From: Rhododendron vialii
Taxonomy: Eukaryota > Streptophyta > Magnoliopsida > Ericales > Ericaceae
NCBI RefSeq assembly: GCF_030253575.1
Contig: NC_080561.1
Location: 35,363,564-35,427,563, forward strand
DNA length: 64,000 bases
Direction of reading: 5' to 3'
Shown in pieces: positions 10,347-22,399 of this stretch. Each line of letters opens with the position of its first letter. The first letter of the stretch is position 1. The notes beneath the pieces were generated by a model. It saw nothing but the letters and a program-made list of their open reading frames with translations, was not told the DNA's origin and did no database searches. Made by a program: the position numbers and the translations under genes.

Positions 10347-11608
10347 TTATTTTCTACCTCTGACATTGCCAATTGAGCTTTCAACCAAATCAGACCTGGA
10401 AGGCACCATCATTGAGCTCGAATGAATTAGATGAAATTCCACCTTCAAACTGTCGATATGAAAGGACTCTTTCTTTTTCGCCAAACCTCCACTTCCATCT
10501 CCAAACCTATGTAACTTACAATCTGCATACTGCACAGTAGTGGGATAATCAGAGTGTTTCCTTCTTTTCATTCCCTTAGATTTAAGCCTATCATTCACCA
10601 TTTTCTGAGAAACCTAACCCAAAATCTGAATTCTTCTGATACAATTCTTATTCCTCTAACCTGGGAAAGCAAAAGCATCGGAAATGGGAACTGAAGTAAA
10701 ATACTCACTTGACCTCCCTCCCCTATGATCTGCAGAGGAATCTCAGCGTAGTCCTCCATTTAGTGGGAAAATGCCGCTACGATGACTTATATGAGGAAAT
10801 GAAGGCTGATTGCTGAACTCCATGTTTTTATCCACTTTTGTTGATACCTTTGTGCTCATCCCAGCATCCATGAGTTTCAGCAATTGCGTGGCTGGCAAGG
10901 TTTCATTGGAACATATCTCCAGTTGACAAATAGGCTTTGGAGAATTTCCAATTCTTTTGTTTGTGCATGCACATGGATGTTCTCCATTTATCTTCTGGAA
11001 CGTCTCTCAATTAATGTTCCAATTTGGTGTTTTTTGACAAAGTTGTAGATTTCTGAGAGCTTCCAATTTGGAAAGGACAATCTGCTACATCCGGCATAGA
11101 AACATGGTGTGCTCCTCTAACTTGCGTAGGACTAGAAACAATTCGACATTGATGACATGATGTTGAACACTGAAGGAAGAATTAGGACATCAATTCACCA
11201 GCTTATCCTCATCCCATCTAACACCCAATTTCTTGCTAGTGCCAACTTTGGAAAATAGGTTTCCACTTGAAAGGTTCACTGGAGAGTCCGAAATGCAGAA
11301 GCTCCTTTAGTGTCATGAGATCCTTCCGAAGATGGGAAAAGTAGGCTACTGATCGATAATTCTACAGGTACAAGTACCACACTTCTACCCGCAGCAGACA
11401 TGCTACCTACTGCGTTGGACTGAGGTTTAAGCATTTTGTTCCCCAATGGGTATCTCAACGTCTCCTTTTCACGAAAACCACTGAACTCAGATATTTCAGA
11501 ATCTGTCACATTCTTGGTTTTCTTTGACATGCATAACGTGTTCGAAATCATTGAATACTCCACTGCCCCACGTGTAAGAAAATTAAACCACTTGGTGTAA
11601 GAATCCAC
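10347..11608 (-). pseudogene. Decayed host gene, possibly EMF1-like
   Basis: On the minus strand a series of Ser/Asn/Lys-rich coding-like segments follow one another in different frames. They are 11608-11276 (with RYPLGNKMLKPQSNAV and SHDTKGASAF), about 11280-11190 (SSGNLFSKVGTSKKLGVRWD), about 11150-11010 (RIVSSPTQVRGAHHVSMPD), about 10990-10770 (CSNETLPATQLLKLMDAGM) and 10601-10347 (DRLKSKGMKRRKHSDY). The frame changes between segments break the gene. The LLKLMDAGM segment and low-complexity style remind me of EMBRYONIC FLOWER 1, the plant Polycomb-associated protein, but this is a weak impression. It may be an old duplicate that lost function. Introns could explain some of the frame changes. 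Confidence 0.4.
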
Positions 11609-11830
11609 CCATATTTCTTGGTGGTGTAGGGTTACACCAAATTAAACCACTTGGTGTAATGAAATTTGTTAAGTAGAGGTATTTGTTGAGAAAAACTGAC
11701 CGAAATTTCTGAAGATCGAGACATAAATTTCATTACACCAAATTAAACCACTTGACCCGAGCGTTCTAGTAGGGGTATTCTTAAGAATCTACTTGGTGTA
11801 TGGTTACACCAAATTAAACCACTGTCCCAT
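11590..11830. repeat. Cluster of inverted and direct 'ACCAAATTAAACCAC' repeats
   Basis: The word TTACACCAAATTAAACCAC occurs four times, twice preceded by TTGGTGTA in inverted orientation, with AATTTCATTACACC pairing with GGTGTAATGAAATTT. This makes a foldback MITE-like block between the decayed gene and the next pseudogene. Confidence 0.65.
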
Positions 11831-12009
11831 GTGTATGTGAAATGTTGTGATTGGTGTTGTGGTTGGATTGTTGTGTAGCTAGCATGGTTGTTTGTTATAC
11901 TTAAAAGTGTCTACAATACATGCCAAAATAATGAAGTGTACCAAAGGGTAGGTCATCCCCCTTTCCTTTTGATTTTTTGAAAGCAATGTGAAGCCATTAC
12001 CAGTGCCAA

Positions 12010-13105
12010 AATTCCTCCACATATGTGTTGCACTTTTTCCTTCACTTATTTTCAGCAAATTCAACCTTGCAATATGCATAAAGCTCTTTTCATGGTAGCC
12101 GCTCAATTCTGCTCCATCTCCCCTAATGCCTTCCATTTTCGCATAGGTATGATGAGCCCTACCATACAGGATATTAGCTTCCTCACAGGCCTTAGCCCAC
12201 ATGGGGTCAGGGCCGATTGCTTTCTTTCTCAGAAAACCCCTTCATTCACATATTCTGAATCCAATCAACTTGCTTATTCCAATTTCATGAACCTCTTTGT
12301 TAGCACTGGTTAGGTCTCTGGAGAAGAACACATTGCCCTCCTTCTGTATTGGTTAAACGAATGTGTTTTTTGTATTTCATCTAATAGAATCACAAAGGAG
12401 TTCACTGATTTGGCCAAGGCCCTTACTTCTGGCCAAAAACTAGCTTTAGCCCCTTTAGTCCTTGCTCACCTGTATCGTGGGATGCAGGAACTCATAAATA
12501 ACAAATTTTCTTTTGCCCCTGGCCCTTTGTGGATCATGACCCTTTGGCTATGGTCTTATTTCCCTTTCATGCCCCCACGGATGGCCAAAGCCAAGTTACA
12601 CTTGCTATGGCCATCCCTAGAGGGTAAGAACCATACTTTGATGAATGCTTTAAGTTCTTTTATTTTGATCATACGTCAATGCGCAAAGGCTACATGCCCT
12701 TTGAGAGAGACTTAGTACCTTTGTGGTTGAAAACTCCTGCCGCTGAACCTGGGGAAAACTTTGATGGGCACAAAGAAGTCTGAGCTAGATTTCTTATCTC
12801 TAGGGATCTATATGGCATTGGCGTGTCTCTCAGCAACAGTAGGTGTGGCGTTGAATATTACAATGCAGCACAATTTGCACGCCAATTCGATCTGATGCAA
12901 CTCATCCCTGTTCCTCCTTGTCAATCTTGCAACGATGATTTCATTGATAGGGATTTTGTGCCTGAGAAAGCCATAGAAGCTGTTAGGAACAGATATGCCA
13001 AGGAGGATTCTTCTTTCCAACTGCTATCATATCCTGAGCGCCCCGAAAAATCCCTTAGATTTGAGAACATTATACCTTCAAGAATAATGATGATGATGAG
13101 GTAAG
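12010..13105 (+). pseudogene. Plant mobile domain (PMD) protein, decayed
   Basis: Plus-strand translations show the aminotransferase-like plant mobile domain almost from end to end: FHFRIGMMSPTIQDISFLTG with LSPHG; EHIALLLYWLNE; EFTDLAKALTSGQKLALAP and LVLAHLYRGM; PGPLWIMTLWLWSYFP; and, late in the domain, EYYNAAQFARQFDLMQLIP. PMD is found in some Mutator-like transposons, some Ty3-type retroelements and domesticated MAIL proteins; which source applies here is not visible. The copy is broken in a few places and has no detectable partner genes, so I treat it as a fossil. Confidence 0.8.
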
Positions 13106-13931
13106 ATTCAATAGTGGAGATTAAGAATAGACCCGACATACATAAAGCAATAAAGTTCTGATGTTGAATGCAGAGGAACTGGAAACCATGTTGTGAGCAG
13201 AAAATGATATGAAACTGGTATATCCCTTGAGGCAAAGCTCAGAATGAGAGACTGCCTTAGCACAATTACTTCAGCATAACTATTACGGACAAGAACAACT
13301 ACTTTACCGCCTTTGATCGTAGTCTTAAATGAGCAAAATACCCACAACACAAATGTTTAAGCAGTAACGGAAGCTGAGTAAATGTTCTCTCTGAAGTCGA
13401 CCAGTTTCTGGTAGTTTAATTGCTATTCAAGCATTAGGAACAGAGGTTAAATCCTGCAGCATAAAATAAGCCTGTTTCCATACTTCTCTTCACTCTGGGA
13501 TACATCAGATCAAAGAAAGGCTAACCCAATACGAGAGATATCCGCTGCAAAGCCATAGAGCAGTTCAAGAATCCTACCAAAACCATTATATCTTTCCATC
13601 TTGACAACACCATCCTCCATGATTGGCTCACGGCTTGTAAAAGCATATTCATAATATCAGTCACAAATCATCATTTCATGTACTCGTATAACCCAAGGAA
13701 TGATAATTAAAAACTTGAAAATAAAGTTGACAAAATCAATGTCATCAGAAACTGTTATATGAGAAAATAAAGATGGCCATTACCTAATCAGTAAGAAAAC
13801 AAGATATGGAAAAATTGGAATCAAACAGAACCAAGAATCATCCATTATTCGGACAAATACCTATAAATATACTGGGATGATGTGTTACTTGACCTTTCAA
13901 AGGTTAATTCGTGAAACTCAAACTTTCAGAA
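13106..13931. other. 3' flank of the NPH3 gene
   Basis: AT-rich DNA downstream of the NPH3/BTB stop codon on the minus strand. Part of it is presumably 3' UTR of that gene. No other gene or repeat is supported. Confidence 0.4.
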
Positions 13932-16900
13932 CTACTTTGCTGGTGGTTTTAAACTGGAGGGAATTGGTAGTGTAGTATTGCTATGCGGTGATTTTCGCCT
14001 GCAAAAAATATTCCAGCTTCTCTTTGTCTTCACCAACTTCTGAATCTCCCTTCTCATCATCTGACACTCTTTTTCCAGATCAGAAAGGCGTTCCCTTATG
14101 TCATCAATACCCACAGCCCTGTCTTGTGAAGAGAGTGCAAGGTTTCCATTGGGATTTTGTGAGCTCTCCAGATTGTCAGAGACAAAGAACCAACCAGAAA
14201 TTGATGTGCGTAGGCGAAGCTGTTCAAAGAACAGGACTTGGACAATCACTCGGAGAGGTAGCCTCTCATTCTGGGCTGCATGGGTGCTAGCCTCTATCGA
14301 GAGCTTTTGGCAGTTCATGAGTCTGCAAATTTGCTCCCGCTCGGAATCTGTGAGCCAAGGATGTGCCTAAATTGTGAAATGTGTTAGAATGCTAAGAAGT
14401 ACACTCCTGATCAGACAAATAGCATCAATGTCACCCATTAACCAAGGCTAATTACACAATTTTAGTCAGTCTAGGCTCAGAACTTAAGGAGTTACCCTTT
14501 CTAGCTTGGTTCGTGAAAGTTTTTGCATGTTATTATGTATTTAAGCACCATAACCTTCTAATTTACAGGAGATAGAATAGTATGTGAGTTTCAATTACCC
14601 ATTAATTACTAAATGCACATTCCCAAAGGCTAAATTGTCAGGAAGAACCAAATTCTCTGTCTAATAACTTCCAAAAGATTCACTATCTTTCTTCAAGAAC
14701 CCGAATTTTTAATTTCATGGTTCCCTTCACGATACATAATTTTTGACTGATTTTATGGATAATGTAGGATTCTTTTACCTTCAAATATATATCGATCGCA
14801 CGGTACATGCTGTCAGCAAGTGGCCTGGCATAATCAGGGACAGCAGCAGCAAGCAACTGGAATTTCGGAAACTTCAAATTAACATCCGGGGCCACGTCAG
14901 CAAGATAAACATCCACCAGATTGGCGACCATTGTTATCGACGTCAGTGAATGCGGGTCCCCTTCCATTGACTGCCCTTCTTCAACTATGCAAGGAGATGA
15001 TGCAGCTGCAGCCTGATCCATCAACATGAAATGATCCAAAATCCTCTGAAAACAGTCTATATCATATAGAGTCTCCACTGAGTATCCCATATTTGGTATC
15101 AACACATCTTCTAAAGAAGCTTGGTCTAGCTGTGCCCCCACTCTTTTCTCTAAACTTTCTCTGCACGAGGGACTTGCATGCAAAATCATAGCAGCGTGGA
15201 GCAATCTAAGAAGAAACTGAGTGTTTGTAACCCCTTTCTGAATAGGAAGTAACTCCACAATCTCTTCAAGTATAGTCCTTTGATCTGCCTCAGGAGGGAC
15301 AGATATGGTGGACCCTGGATTAGCATGGTTTGTGTCCTTATTCATCAAAGGAAGATGCCTTTTGGCGAAAAAAATGAGGGACCCAGCAATTTTTTCTGGC
15401 TTCATGCCTCCTAATTCAACGGCTAGAATAAGTCTTTTGTAGAGAGGTAATGAAAGAGAGGACACATCCTCATACCACCAATCATCACCGGCATTTTGTG
15501 TTTTGGTTTTAGTGGATATTCCATTCCATAAGATGGTGTTTCTAGGGCTCGGCGTGTTAATGGACCCTGAAACAGGCCAATTGAGTAAGTTTGTATCCGA
15601 AAAGGTTTTCATTGCCAAGGAATTGATGCATCTGGAGACAATATGGTGTTCCTCTGCAAAAGGTAGAACTTCTTCACAGGTTTTGAGAGCCTTGATTGTG
15701 TCCGCCCAATTGGAAAAAACTTCGTTAAGGAAACCTTCTGTTTGGGCAATAAGATTCCCCTCTCCAAAATGTTCATCCATTTCAAGGTACTCAGCTGCAC
15801 ACCGAAGAACAACTACATTCAAAGCAGTGAGCTCCATTTTCACACCATAGCAAAATTTGGCAATGAGCTCAAATGATTTAGCTCCACCGGGTATGTCATG
15901 AAGTTGCAACACACATACTGATCCATCACCACTAGACAATTCTCCAATTCGCTTTTCTAGTAGTCCACTTCTTGACATCAAGGGAAACTGAAGCACGTGA
16001 AAATATAGAAGAAATTATAAAATTTAACAAAGTAGCATTAATATGCAATGGTTGAGGTGATTTAAAATTGCAGCATTCCAGAAGCAAAACAAAGGAATGT
16101 GAAGATAACTTATGTACATTTCATAAGGAACTTGCACCTTGTGAAGATGAAAGGCCATATCTCCAATTTCAACAGTCACATCACTTTGGAGTCCACTCGT
16201 GCACTGCCTGAAAAGAGAGTATAAGAGGCTCCATGAAGCTACAGTAAAACATATCTACACAGGCAAAACCATAATCACATAGGCACATTGTTATGTATCT
16301 AGAAACACAATAATATTCAAATTCACAAAAGCCTGCAAGCACGGTGGATATTGATTCAAATCTCCAGTTCTGATGACAAACTACATCCAACTACCTGTAT
16401 TTTGCTGACATTAGTAACGGTTCACTGACTTTCCGACTGAGTTGGTCCGTCTAAATTATTCAAGGCAAGAAAGATGATCAGGTTTTGACTTGAATAACTA
16501 AGGTATACCAATTTGATCAAGCCCTTTTCGTGACTGTTGTAAAAACCTCTAGAATCAGCCTTTACCACTACATTTTTCCAGCTTCTCATAGTGAATAAAT
16601 CACAAGATACCATGAGATAAAAAAAATCTCCACATGCTGCACACATGCAGGAATGTAGCCTACAACATGATAGTAATGTGATATGCCAAGAAAATGAGGT
16701 GAGTATTAATTCTCAGATCTTGCAAACCACCAAAACTATATATAGCATGTTGGAACTTGCCAAGATACCATGGCACATTGTAACTTCCGGTTAACTAACT
16801 AATTCATTTCACATCCTAACCCATTGACTTTATTCTTTATTCTACTGCAGAAACACAAAATACGTCAGTATGACCTCATTTTAGAAGCTTTGTATGTATT

Positions 16901-18299
16901 AGATTCCATGATCTGTATACCTCTATATCTGGTATGGAAGTATAGCGATTTCTTATAAAACAGTGATACCGTTAATTTAATGATCAAATGGTGCGGGTTT
17001 GCTTGGATTACCTAAAATAAGCTTTCATTACAAAGTCCTTCTGCATAAAACTGATTTTCCTTTGTGCTTTCTTTCACTATCTTATTCCCTATCGCTAGAT
17101 GCAGAGGCACAAAGACATGCATACGGGAACGTACAATGTGAACACAAAGTGTATAGACGCATGGTTTCAGTAGTTTATATGTCGCCTACTACAGCCCACG
17201 TATGCGGAAAAGGTGACGCAAATATATTTACTATTCGGTCATGTCCATAAAAGGATTGTGGCTGAAATGAAAATATTGTGATCAATTATGGATAGAGAAG
17301 AGAAAACTTAGAATTAGTAAAGAATGCAATAGGATTTAGGAGAAAGTTAGAGGTTGTACAAATTGAAGCTAAAATGAGATAGCCATTCGAAATAATATGG
17401 CAAAGTGCAAAGCAGACACAGCCCACGGGAGAACTGTTACCACATTATATGTTACATGGATGCTTTCAAATGTGCTAAGTACCTATGTCAGACCTACGAC
17501 ACTCAGGACAAGGGTGTGGGAGGCAAAACAAAAAGGCCCTTATCTTTGAGAAAAAAACTGTTCTCACCTCACCACAAGTCCCTTTGTATGAACCTCTTAT
17601 CTGTCCTGTAAGAAATCGTTATGTCCTCAATGGATTAAAACTAATTTATAGCTTCCTTGGCAATTAAGCTCTCAGTAAGTTCACTATGTCTAATTGAACC
17701 CTTGACATAAGATAGACCCATATTCGCAGGGGCGGCTATACTAGTAGTTGAGGGAACCCCTGGAAAAAAAATGCACTAAAATTTGCATTTTTTATTTTAT
17801 AAATTGATTTTTCTTTATGTAATGGGTCATTCACGCGTAGCCAAAGTAAGTGAAATAAATTACTGACTAAGTAGATAGTATAGCTCAACAAAACAAAATA
17901 AATTAGGCTCAATAATTTTATAAGCCAATAAAAGTTTTATTTTATATAGAGCTTTGCATTAGAAAAATGTCCTGTACGATTTTGTCACTGCGCAATTGAA
18001 ATCCCAGAGCCACCCCTCTCGCTGACATCCACAAAGGCATTTCAACAAACACAAAAGCATATATCACCAATAATATAAGGTAACAAAAATCATCAATCCC
18101 AAAATGCAAAAACAGGACAAACCCACTTGCCATTGCCAAGATTAAAAAGAAACCCATGTCAACTGAATGCCTCCAAACCAATCTCATTGCTCAATACCAA
18201 AAGGTGCTGTAAGAAAGAAACTGGCAGTTGTTAATGTTACCAAGTTTGGCCTTCACGATGAAATGCTTCGGATTTGGAACCCAGCCTCATGAATGCCAT
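13932..18299 (-). CDS. BTB/POZ and NPH3 domain protein, 590 aa, four exons
   Basis: Complete gene of the NPH3/RPT2 family, plant adaptors that bring targets to CUL3 ubiquitin ligases, best known in phototropin and auxin-transport signalling at the plasma membrane. Exons (minus strand): 18299-18241, 16207-16138, 15987-14779, 14366-13932. All junctions are GT-AG and in phase, giving 591 codons including the stop. Exon 1 encodes [19 protein letters not shown]. Exon 2 begins the BTB domain ([16 protein letters not shown]) and exon 3 continues it ([14 protein letters not shown]). The NPH3 domain contains [36 protein letters not shown] and [13 protein letters not shown]. Exon 4 carries [33 protein letters not shown] and a C-terminal coiled coil ([19 protein letters not shown]). 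Length and ends match the Arabidopsis At5g03250/At1g30440 group as I remember it. Intron 1 is about 2 kb and holds a MITE; a TG/GA microsatellite lies just upstream of the start. Confidence 0.95.
17728..18017. mobile_element. MITE in NPH3 intron 1
   Basis: Ends CAGGGGCGGCT and AGCCACCCCT are imperfect inverted repeats about 290 bp apart. The interior is A/T-rich. Target duplications are not clear. The element lies wholly within the first intron of the NPH3 gene. Confidence 0.5.
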
Positions 18300-18402
18300 G
18301 TCTTGTAATGGTTCTTTTGATCTTTCAAAAACATAAAACTGAATCGGCTGCACAAGAAAAAAAGACCCAGTTCAAGATGTACGTGAAAAAGAAAGTGAAG
18401 GT

Positions 18403-18454
<52 letters not shown>
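18403..18454. repeat. Compound (TG)n(AG)n microsatellite in the NPH3 leader
   Basis: Nine TG units run directly into about 16 GA units, roughly 105-155 bp upstream of the NPH3 start codon on that gene's transcribed side. A similar GA tract precedes the start of the F-box gene at 55427. Confidence 0.95.
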
Positions 18455-18456
<2 letters not shown>

Positions 18457-19632
18457 CCGAGTCTATTGGGTGCAGTGAAGATGGAGAAAAAATCGGTAGG
18501 TGTGATCACTTAGACGAAAACGCTTGCAGGGTGGAGATACCATATAATGAAAATCCTTTCGAAAGCAGTTACGCAGACGTCCTTGCTCGCCTTCAACTTC
18601 TCCACCATTTTTTAGAAAACATGGGCTGCCTATTGCCGCATCAACGGCTCGGATGGGGCAACACCGGTCCCCGGGTTCATTTTTTAGATAGTCTATTCCG
18701 TAAGCAAAACATGTCAGCATACTTATCTTTTGGGCTAATATAGAACAAATTTCATGTCCAAAAGCCAAGGCCGCGCTCATTTACACAAACACAATATACA
18801 CACATTCACAGTGCACATGGGATCCACACACACGGCTGATTCGTTTATCACACCAAAAATTTATTTATAAAACTAGGAATTCAATGTTATTTCGTAGAAT
18901 AGCGGTCAAGTTCGACATCGTGGGACAAAAAAAAATCGACCATAAATGCAAAAGATTTTTGTGTGCGACAAAGAACTAAGTAATTAAAAGTTGTAATGAT
19001 CTAAACCAACTCAACTCAAAAAGTTTAAACTTTTTGAATTTCATTTCGAATAGAAAATTCATATTCCATTACCTACTGTTTTGAACTAATCAACATGAAA
19101 TTCAATTCTACTCGCTCTTATAATTTGTAGAATAAAAACTCTTTATGTTTATTGAACACTAGATAACTTTTCTCTTTAGTCCATGTGAATAAAAAGCCAA
19201 GGAAAGAAAGATTCAATTTCTTTACAATCTAATTCAGAGATTAATGAATATTGGCTAGGGGTGTGGATCAGTGGATGGGTTGGGTTGGATGGGTTAAGGG
19301 TGTATTTTTCAACAAATCCGTATTTGACGGGTTGACAGTTTTCCAACCCGCAGCCAACTCATGGACCTTTAAAATTAACGGGTATGCTTTTTGCGGTTTC
19401 AACTCAACGGATTAATCAGTTGAGCGGGTTGTAAAACCACCTCTTTTTTTTAGCATTTTTTGTTTGAACTAATGGAATTTATTTATCGATATCCGATGAA
19501 GCAAAATTTGCGCACGAATGTTTTTTTGCGAGAGTTAACTACGGCTTGAATTGTTGTTTGTGGGCCCACTGCCCCAGTGATGACCCAAAACTGAACCAAA
19601 CTGCATGAATTAAAGCTAGACTTTAGCCTGTT
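18455..19632. other. Intergenic, with a hAT-like end
   Basis: From about 19256 (CTAGGGGTGTGG) the sequence turns into GGGTTGGGTTGG-type words and ends near 19440 in AACCCG-rich DNA. This resembles the left part of the TAGGGGTGT hAT MITEs, with no clean right end. The rest is AT-rich with no gene. Confidence 0.4.
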
Positions 19633-19656
19633 CCCCCCCCCCCCCCCCCCCCCCCC
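19633..19656. repeat. Poly(C) run
   Basis: 24 consecutive C. Long homopolymers are often miscounted in assemblies, so the exact length is unreliable. Confidence 0.95.
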
Positions 19657-19710
19657 GCTAGTCAAGGAAAAAGGACAAAAGTACTACGACTACGGTGTAA
19701 ACGAGTTGAG

Positions 19711-19916
19711 TTTTGTTCACCCTCCACTTAAGAGGGTGAACAATACCCTCCTTCTTATTGGTTGAAATGGTATGGATCCCACCACAAAGTGATGTCATGC
19801 TTACTGAAAAGTGTATTGCACGGTAAGCATGACATCACTTTGTGGAGGGACTCACACCATTTCAACCAATAGAAAGGAGGGTAATGTTCACCCTCCTTAA
19901 AAGAGGGTGAACAAAA
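19711..19916. mobile_element. Foldback MITE, 206 bp
   Basis: Near-perfect hairpin. Ends are TTTTGTTCACCCTC and GAGGGTGAACAAAA; inner arms include CAAAGTGATGTCATGCTTAC against GTAAGCATGACATCACTTTG. Only about 20 bases form the loop. It has landed at the edge of an older hAT-like element: a CGGTGTAAACGAG word lies on each side. Confidence 0.9.
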
Positions 19917-20093
19917 TTGCACTCGGTGTAAACGAGCCGAGTCGAGCCTTAATGAACCGAGCTTTAGTCATTTATCAAACAAGCCTCTTTAATCAAGCCG
20001 AGCCTCCCTTAATGAGTCAAGTTTTTATCGAATGAGCCGAGCTCCACTCGTTTATTAAGAGAGCCGAAAACTCAAGCTCGAACTCGTTTTTAC
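19917..20093. mobile_element. hAT-like MITE of the AACGAGCCGAGC family, partial
   Basis: Composed of AACGAGCCGAGC/GAGCTCGAACTCG words and ends CGTTTTTACAGCCCT, matching the right end of the complete member at 33456-33772. The left end is disturbed by the foldback MITE. Confidence 0.65.
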
Positions 20094-20759
20094 AGCCCTT
20101 GTCACAAGAACTACGTTTGAACTTTGAACAAGTGTTAAGAAGCACTGCCCTCATTGTAACCGTCGTTTTTTCCTCGTCTTTCCTTATAACTTTCCCCTTT
20201 TTAGTTAGTTGATCATGGCATCAGATTGTTCGAGTAGTTTTCATTATGTGGAAAGAAAAAAAAAAAGGTAACAGAAATCTGGGTAGAGTTGTCGGTAACG
20301 GTCATGTTCAAACCAGACATCTTTGCTCCTTCTATGCAACTAACCCATTACCAACTCCATCGCCAAATATTAGAACTCAAATCTTATGTACCGAAAAACT
20401 CTATGCACCGTACCCCTGTTTCCGTGCATTTTCAGCCGCAGTATTGCACAAAACTATCTTTCCAAGAAGATGCAGACATATTCTGGGGACCCGGCTTCTC
20501 TGCGGTCCAACTGCAAAGAGCCCATGCAGTTGTTTCACGGTCGTTCATCTTTGCATTCAACAGTCCAGATTTTAAAAAACATTTTCCCTAAAAAAATTTC
20601 CTTTTAATCTCGACCGTTAAAACATCATCCAACAATTGCGAACACTCCAACCGCACCGTTTGGACTGTAGACAAGCCTTGTGCTATTTTGGTACGGGTGA
20701 TCTAGTGGGCCTATATTAGGCCAGTTTCATCACCTATTGAGTCATCTTTCTATTCAGCG
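20094..20759. other. Upstream region of the small three-exon gene
   Basis: Three overlapping plus-strand frames stay open between 20246 and 20607, but they share no family motif and cannot all be coding. An upstream exon of the next gene could lie here; I cannot show it. Confidence 0.3.
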
Positions 20760-20863
20760 ATGACTATGATCAATGAAGAAGATGATGAGAGGCAATCCCT
20801 GTATGTGAGGAAGTATTCTAAGATGGTAAAGCAGGTGATTTCATGGCCTATAAAAGATTTAAC

Positions 20864-20908
<45 letters not shown>

Positions 20909-21555
20909 TGTTTGCGAACCATGCATTTTTACCTAGCCTTACAAAGCAAACAAAAGGCATTTATAAGTACGACATAATTGAAGTTTATTTTCGTAGCAAA
21001 TCTACCAATTTGAGTTAGCGAATCAACTTTCACACTCCTGTGCAATTTTACATGAATGAAAACTAAAAAGAACAACTTATTAATTGGGACTGCCAATTTT
21101 CTATTTTTCTCAGTTCGATGAGCTAATTGAGATCATGGATGGAAAAGCGACGCAACCAAAGGGAAGAAGGGTATGTTCTTTAATGTTGCATGCTTATGTC
21201 AATACTGCCAACATTTTTAAGATATCTGTAATTGCGACAAATTATTTTGTCTGAACGTTTACATATATATACCTTTTCCTGATCTTATGATACTAATATT
21301 GATGGTACCCGATATTAGTGTACAAGAAAACAGAGATCCACCAGTGCTGTTGGAGGGATTCACATTGCTCCGCCTGCCGGAAAAAGCAATGGTAGAGCTA
21401 CCGCTACCGGTAAAGCAAGAAGCAACTCCAAAAGTGCACTTAAGAGTCAGTTAGTGGAGAACAATAGGATGTTGGTACAGACAATTACAAGGCATCTCCA
21501 AGAACTGAAAAATGACAACCCTCCTGATTTTGATAGCTTCAACCCAACCATTTAG
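20760..21555 (+). CDS. Unrecognised small basic protein, 122 aa, three exons
   Basis: Exons 20760-20834, 21114-21170 and 21319-21555 are joined by GT-AG introns (gtgatt...tttctcag, gtatgt...gatattag), all in phase 0, giving 25, 19 and 78 codons plus TAG. The acidic N-terminus (MTMINEEDDERQSLYVRKYS) is followed by a helical segment FDELIEIMDGKATQPKGRR, a basic Ser/Lys-rich stretch (CTRKQRSTSAVGG, GKARSNSKSALKS) and a predicted C-terminal helix QLVENNRMLVQTITRHLQEL ending in DFDSFNPTI. No membrane segment is visible. Basic stretches and a Leu-rich helix suggest a nuclear or protein-binding role, but I recognise no family. Intron 1 contains a CT microsatellite. Three clean introns and an uninterrupted frame argue for a real gene; upstream exons may be missing. 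Confidence 0.6.
20866..20904. repeat. (CT)n microsatellite in intron 1 of the small gene
   Basis: About 19 CT units between exons 1 and 2 of the 122-aa gene. Confidence 0.95.
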
Positions 21556-22399
21556 CTAGTTGTAAGCAAAAACCCGTGCATCACGCACGAACTCATTTTT
21601 TCCCCCTCTAATAAAAAGTACGTTAAAACAATAGCATTCACCGTACGAAAAGTACGATACTTATATATTTCATTACAAAATAGATGGCGTTTTTCCTCCA
21701 AATACTCGCACTTGACCCTCCGTCCAAATCGCGATAGGTTTGTCAAGTGCTTGTCAAACTTGTGTGGGCTCAAAGCCTCCCCTGCACTTGCCCCTGCTGA
21801 AAAAACCCGCTTCATGGCGCCAACCCATCACCCATGGAAAGGTTTTGAGCACCCACAAAACTATTGGCAAGGATTTGACCCACCTATCAACGACTGGGAT
21901 GCATGGTCAATTGTAACAACGTCCTGGACACCGAACAAGAAGAATACTCCAACATTCCCAAGAAGGTTATTCGGTGCCAGTTGGACTGTTGGGACAAGTG
22001 CTGATGATGAACGACTGGAGCCCCAAAAGCTAAAAGCAAATTAGACAAAAAAACCAAAAAGCAAGACCAAAACAACTTGAACTTTGATGATAACAACTTG
22101 AATTTTTACCAATGGCACTAATGAAGAAAATCCAAACAGGGAAAAAAAAACTCCCTCAGTCGAACTGAAACTTAAACAGAAGGGCTTCATATGGGTGGCT
22201 TAAGCAAAAAGCATGCACCTACTTTTGTCCAAATCAATGCAGTCATACAACAAATTACCACCCCTTGCACGTACCTCTGGCCAAGTAAAAAATTGTGCTT
22301 CAAAAGTATATATGGTCGTTTAACAATCTGATTGTTCCCTTACTCGAGTACAATTTTCCAATGTGTGATGCATACTCAATCTTCCAAAGACAGCTCTAT

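Noticed and set aside
14743-15850. Plus-strand open frames across the NPH3 gene
   Set aside because: Antisense shadows of exon 3.
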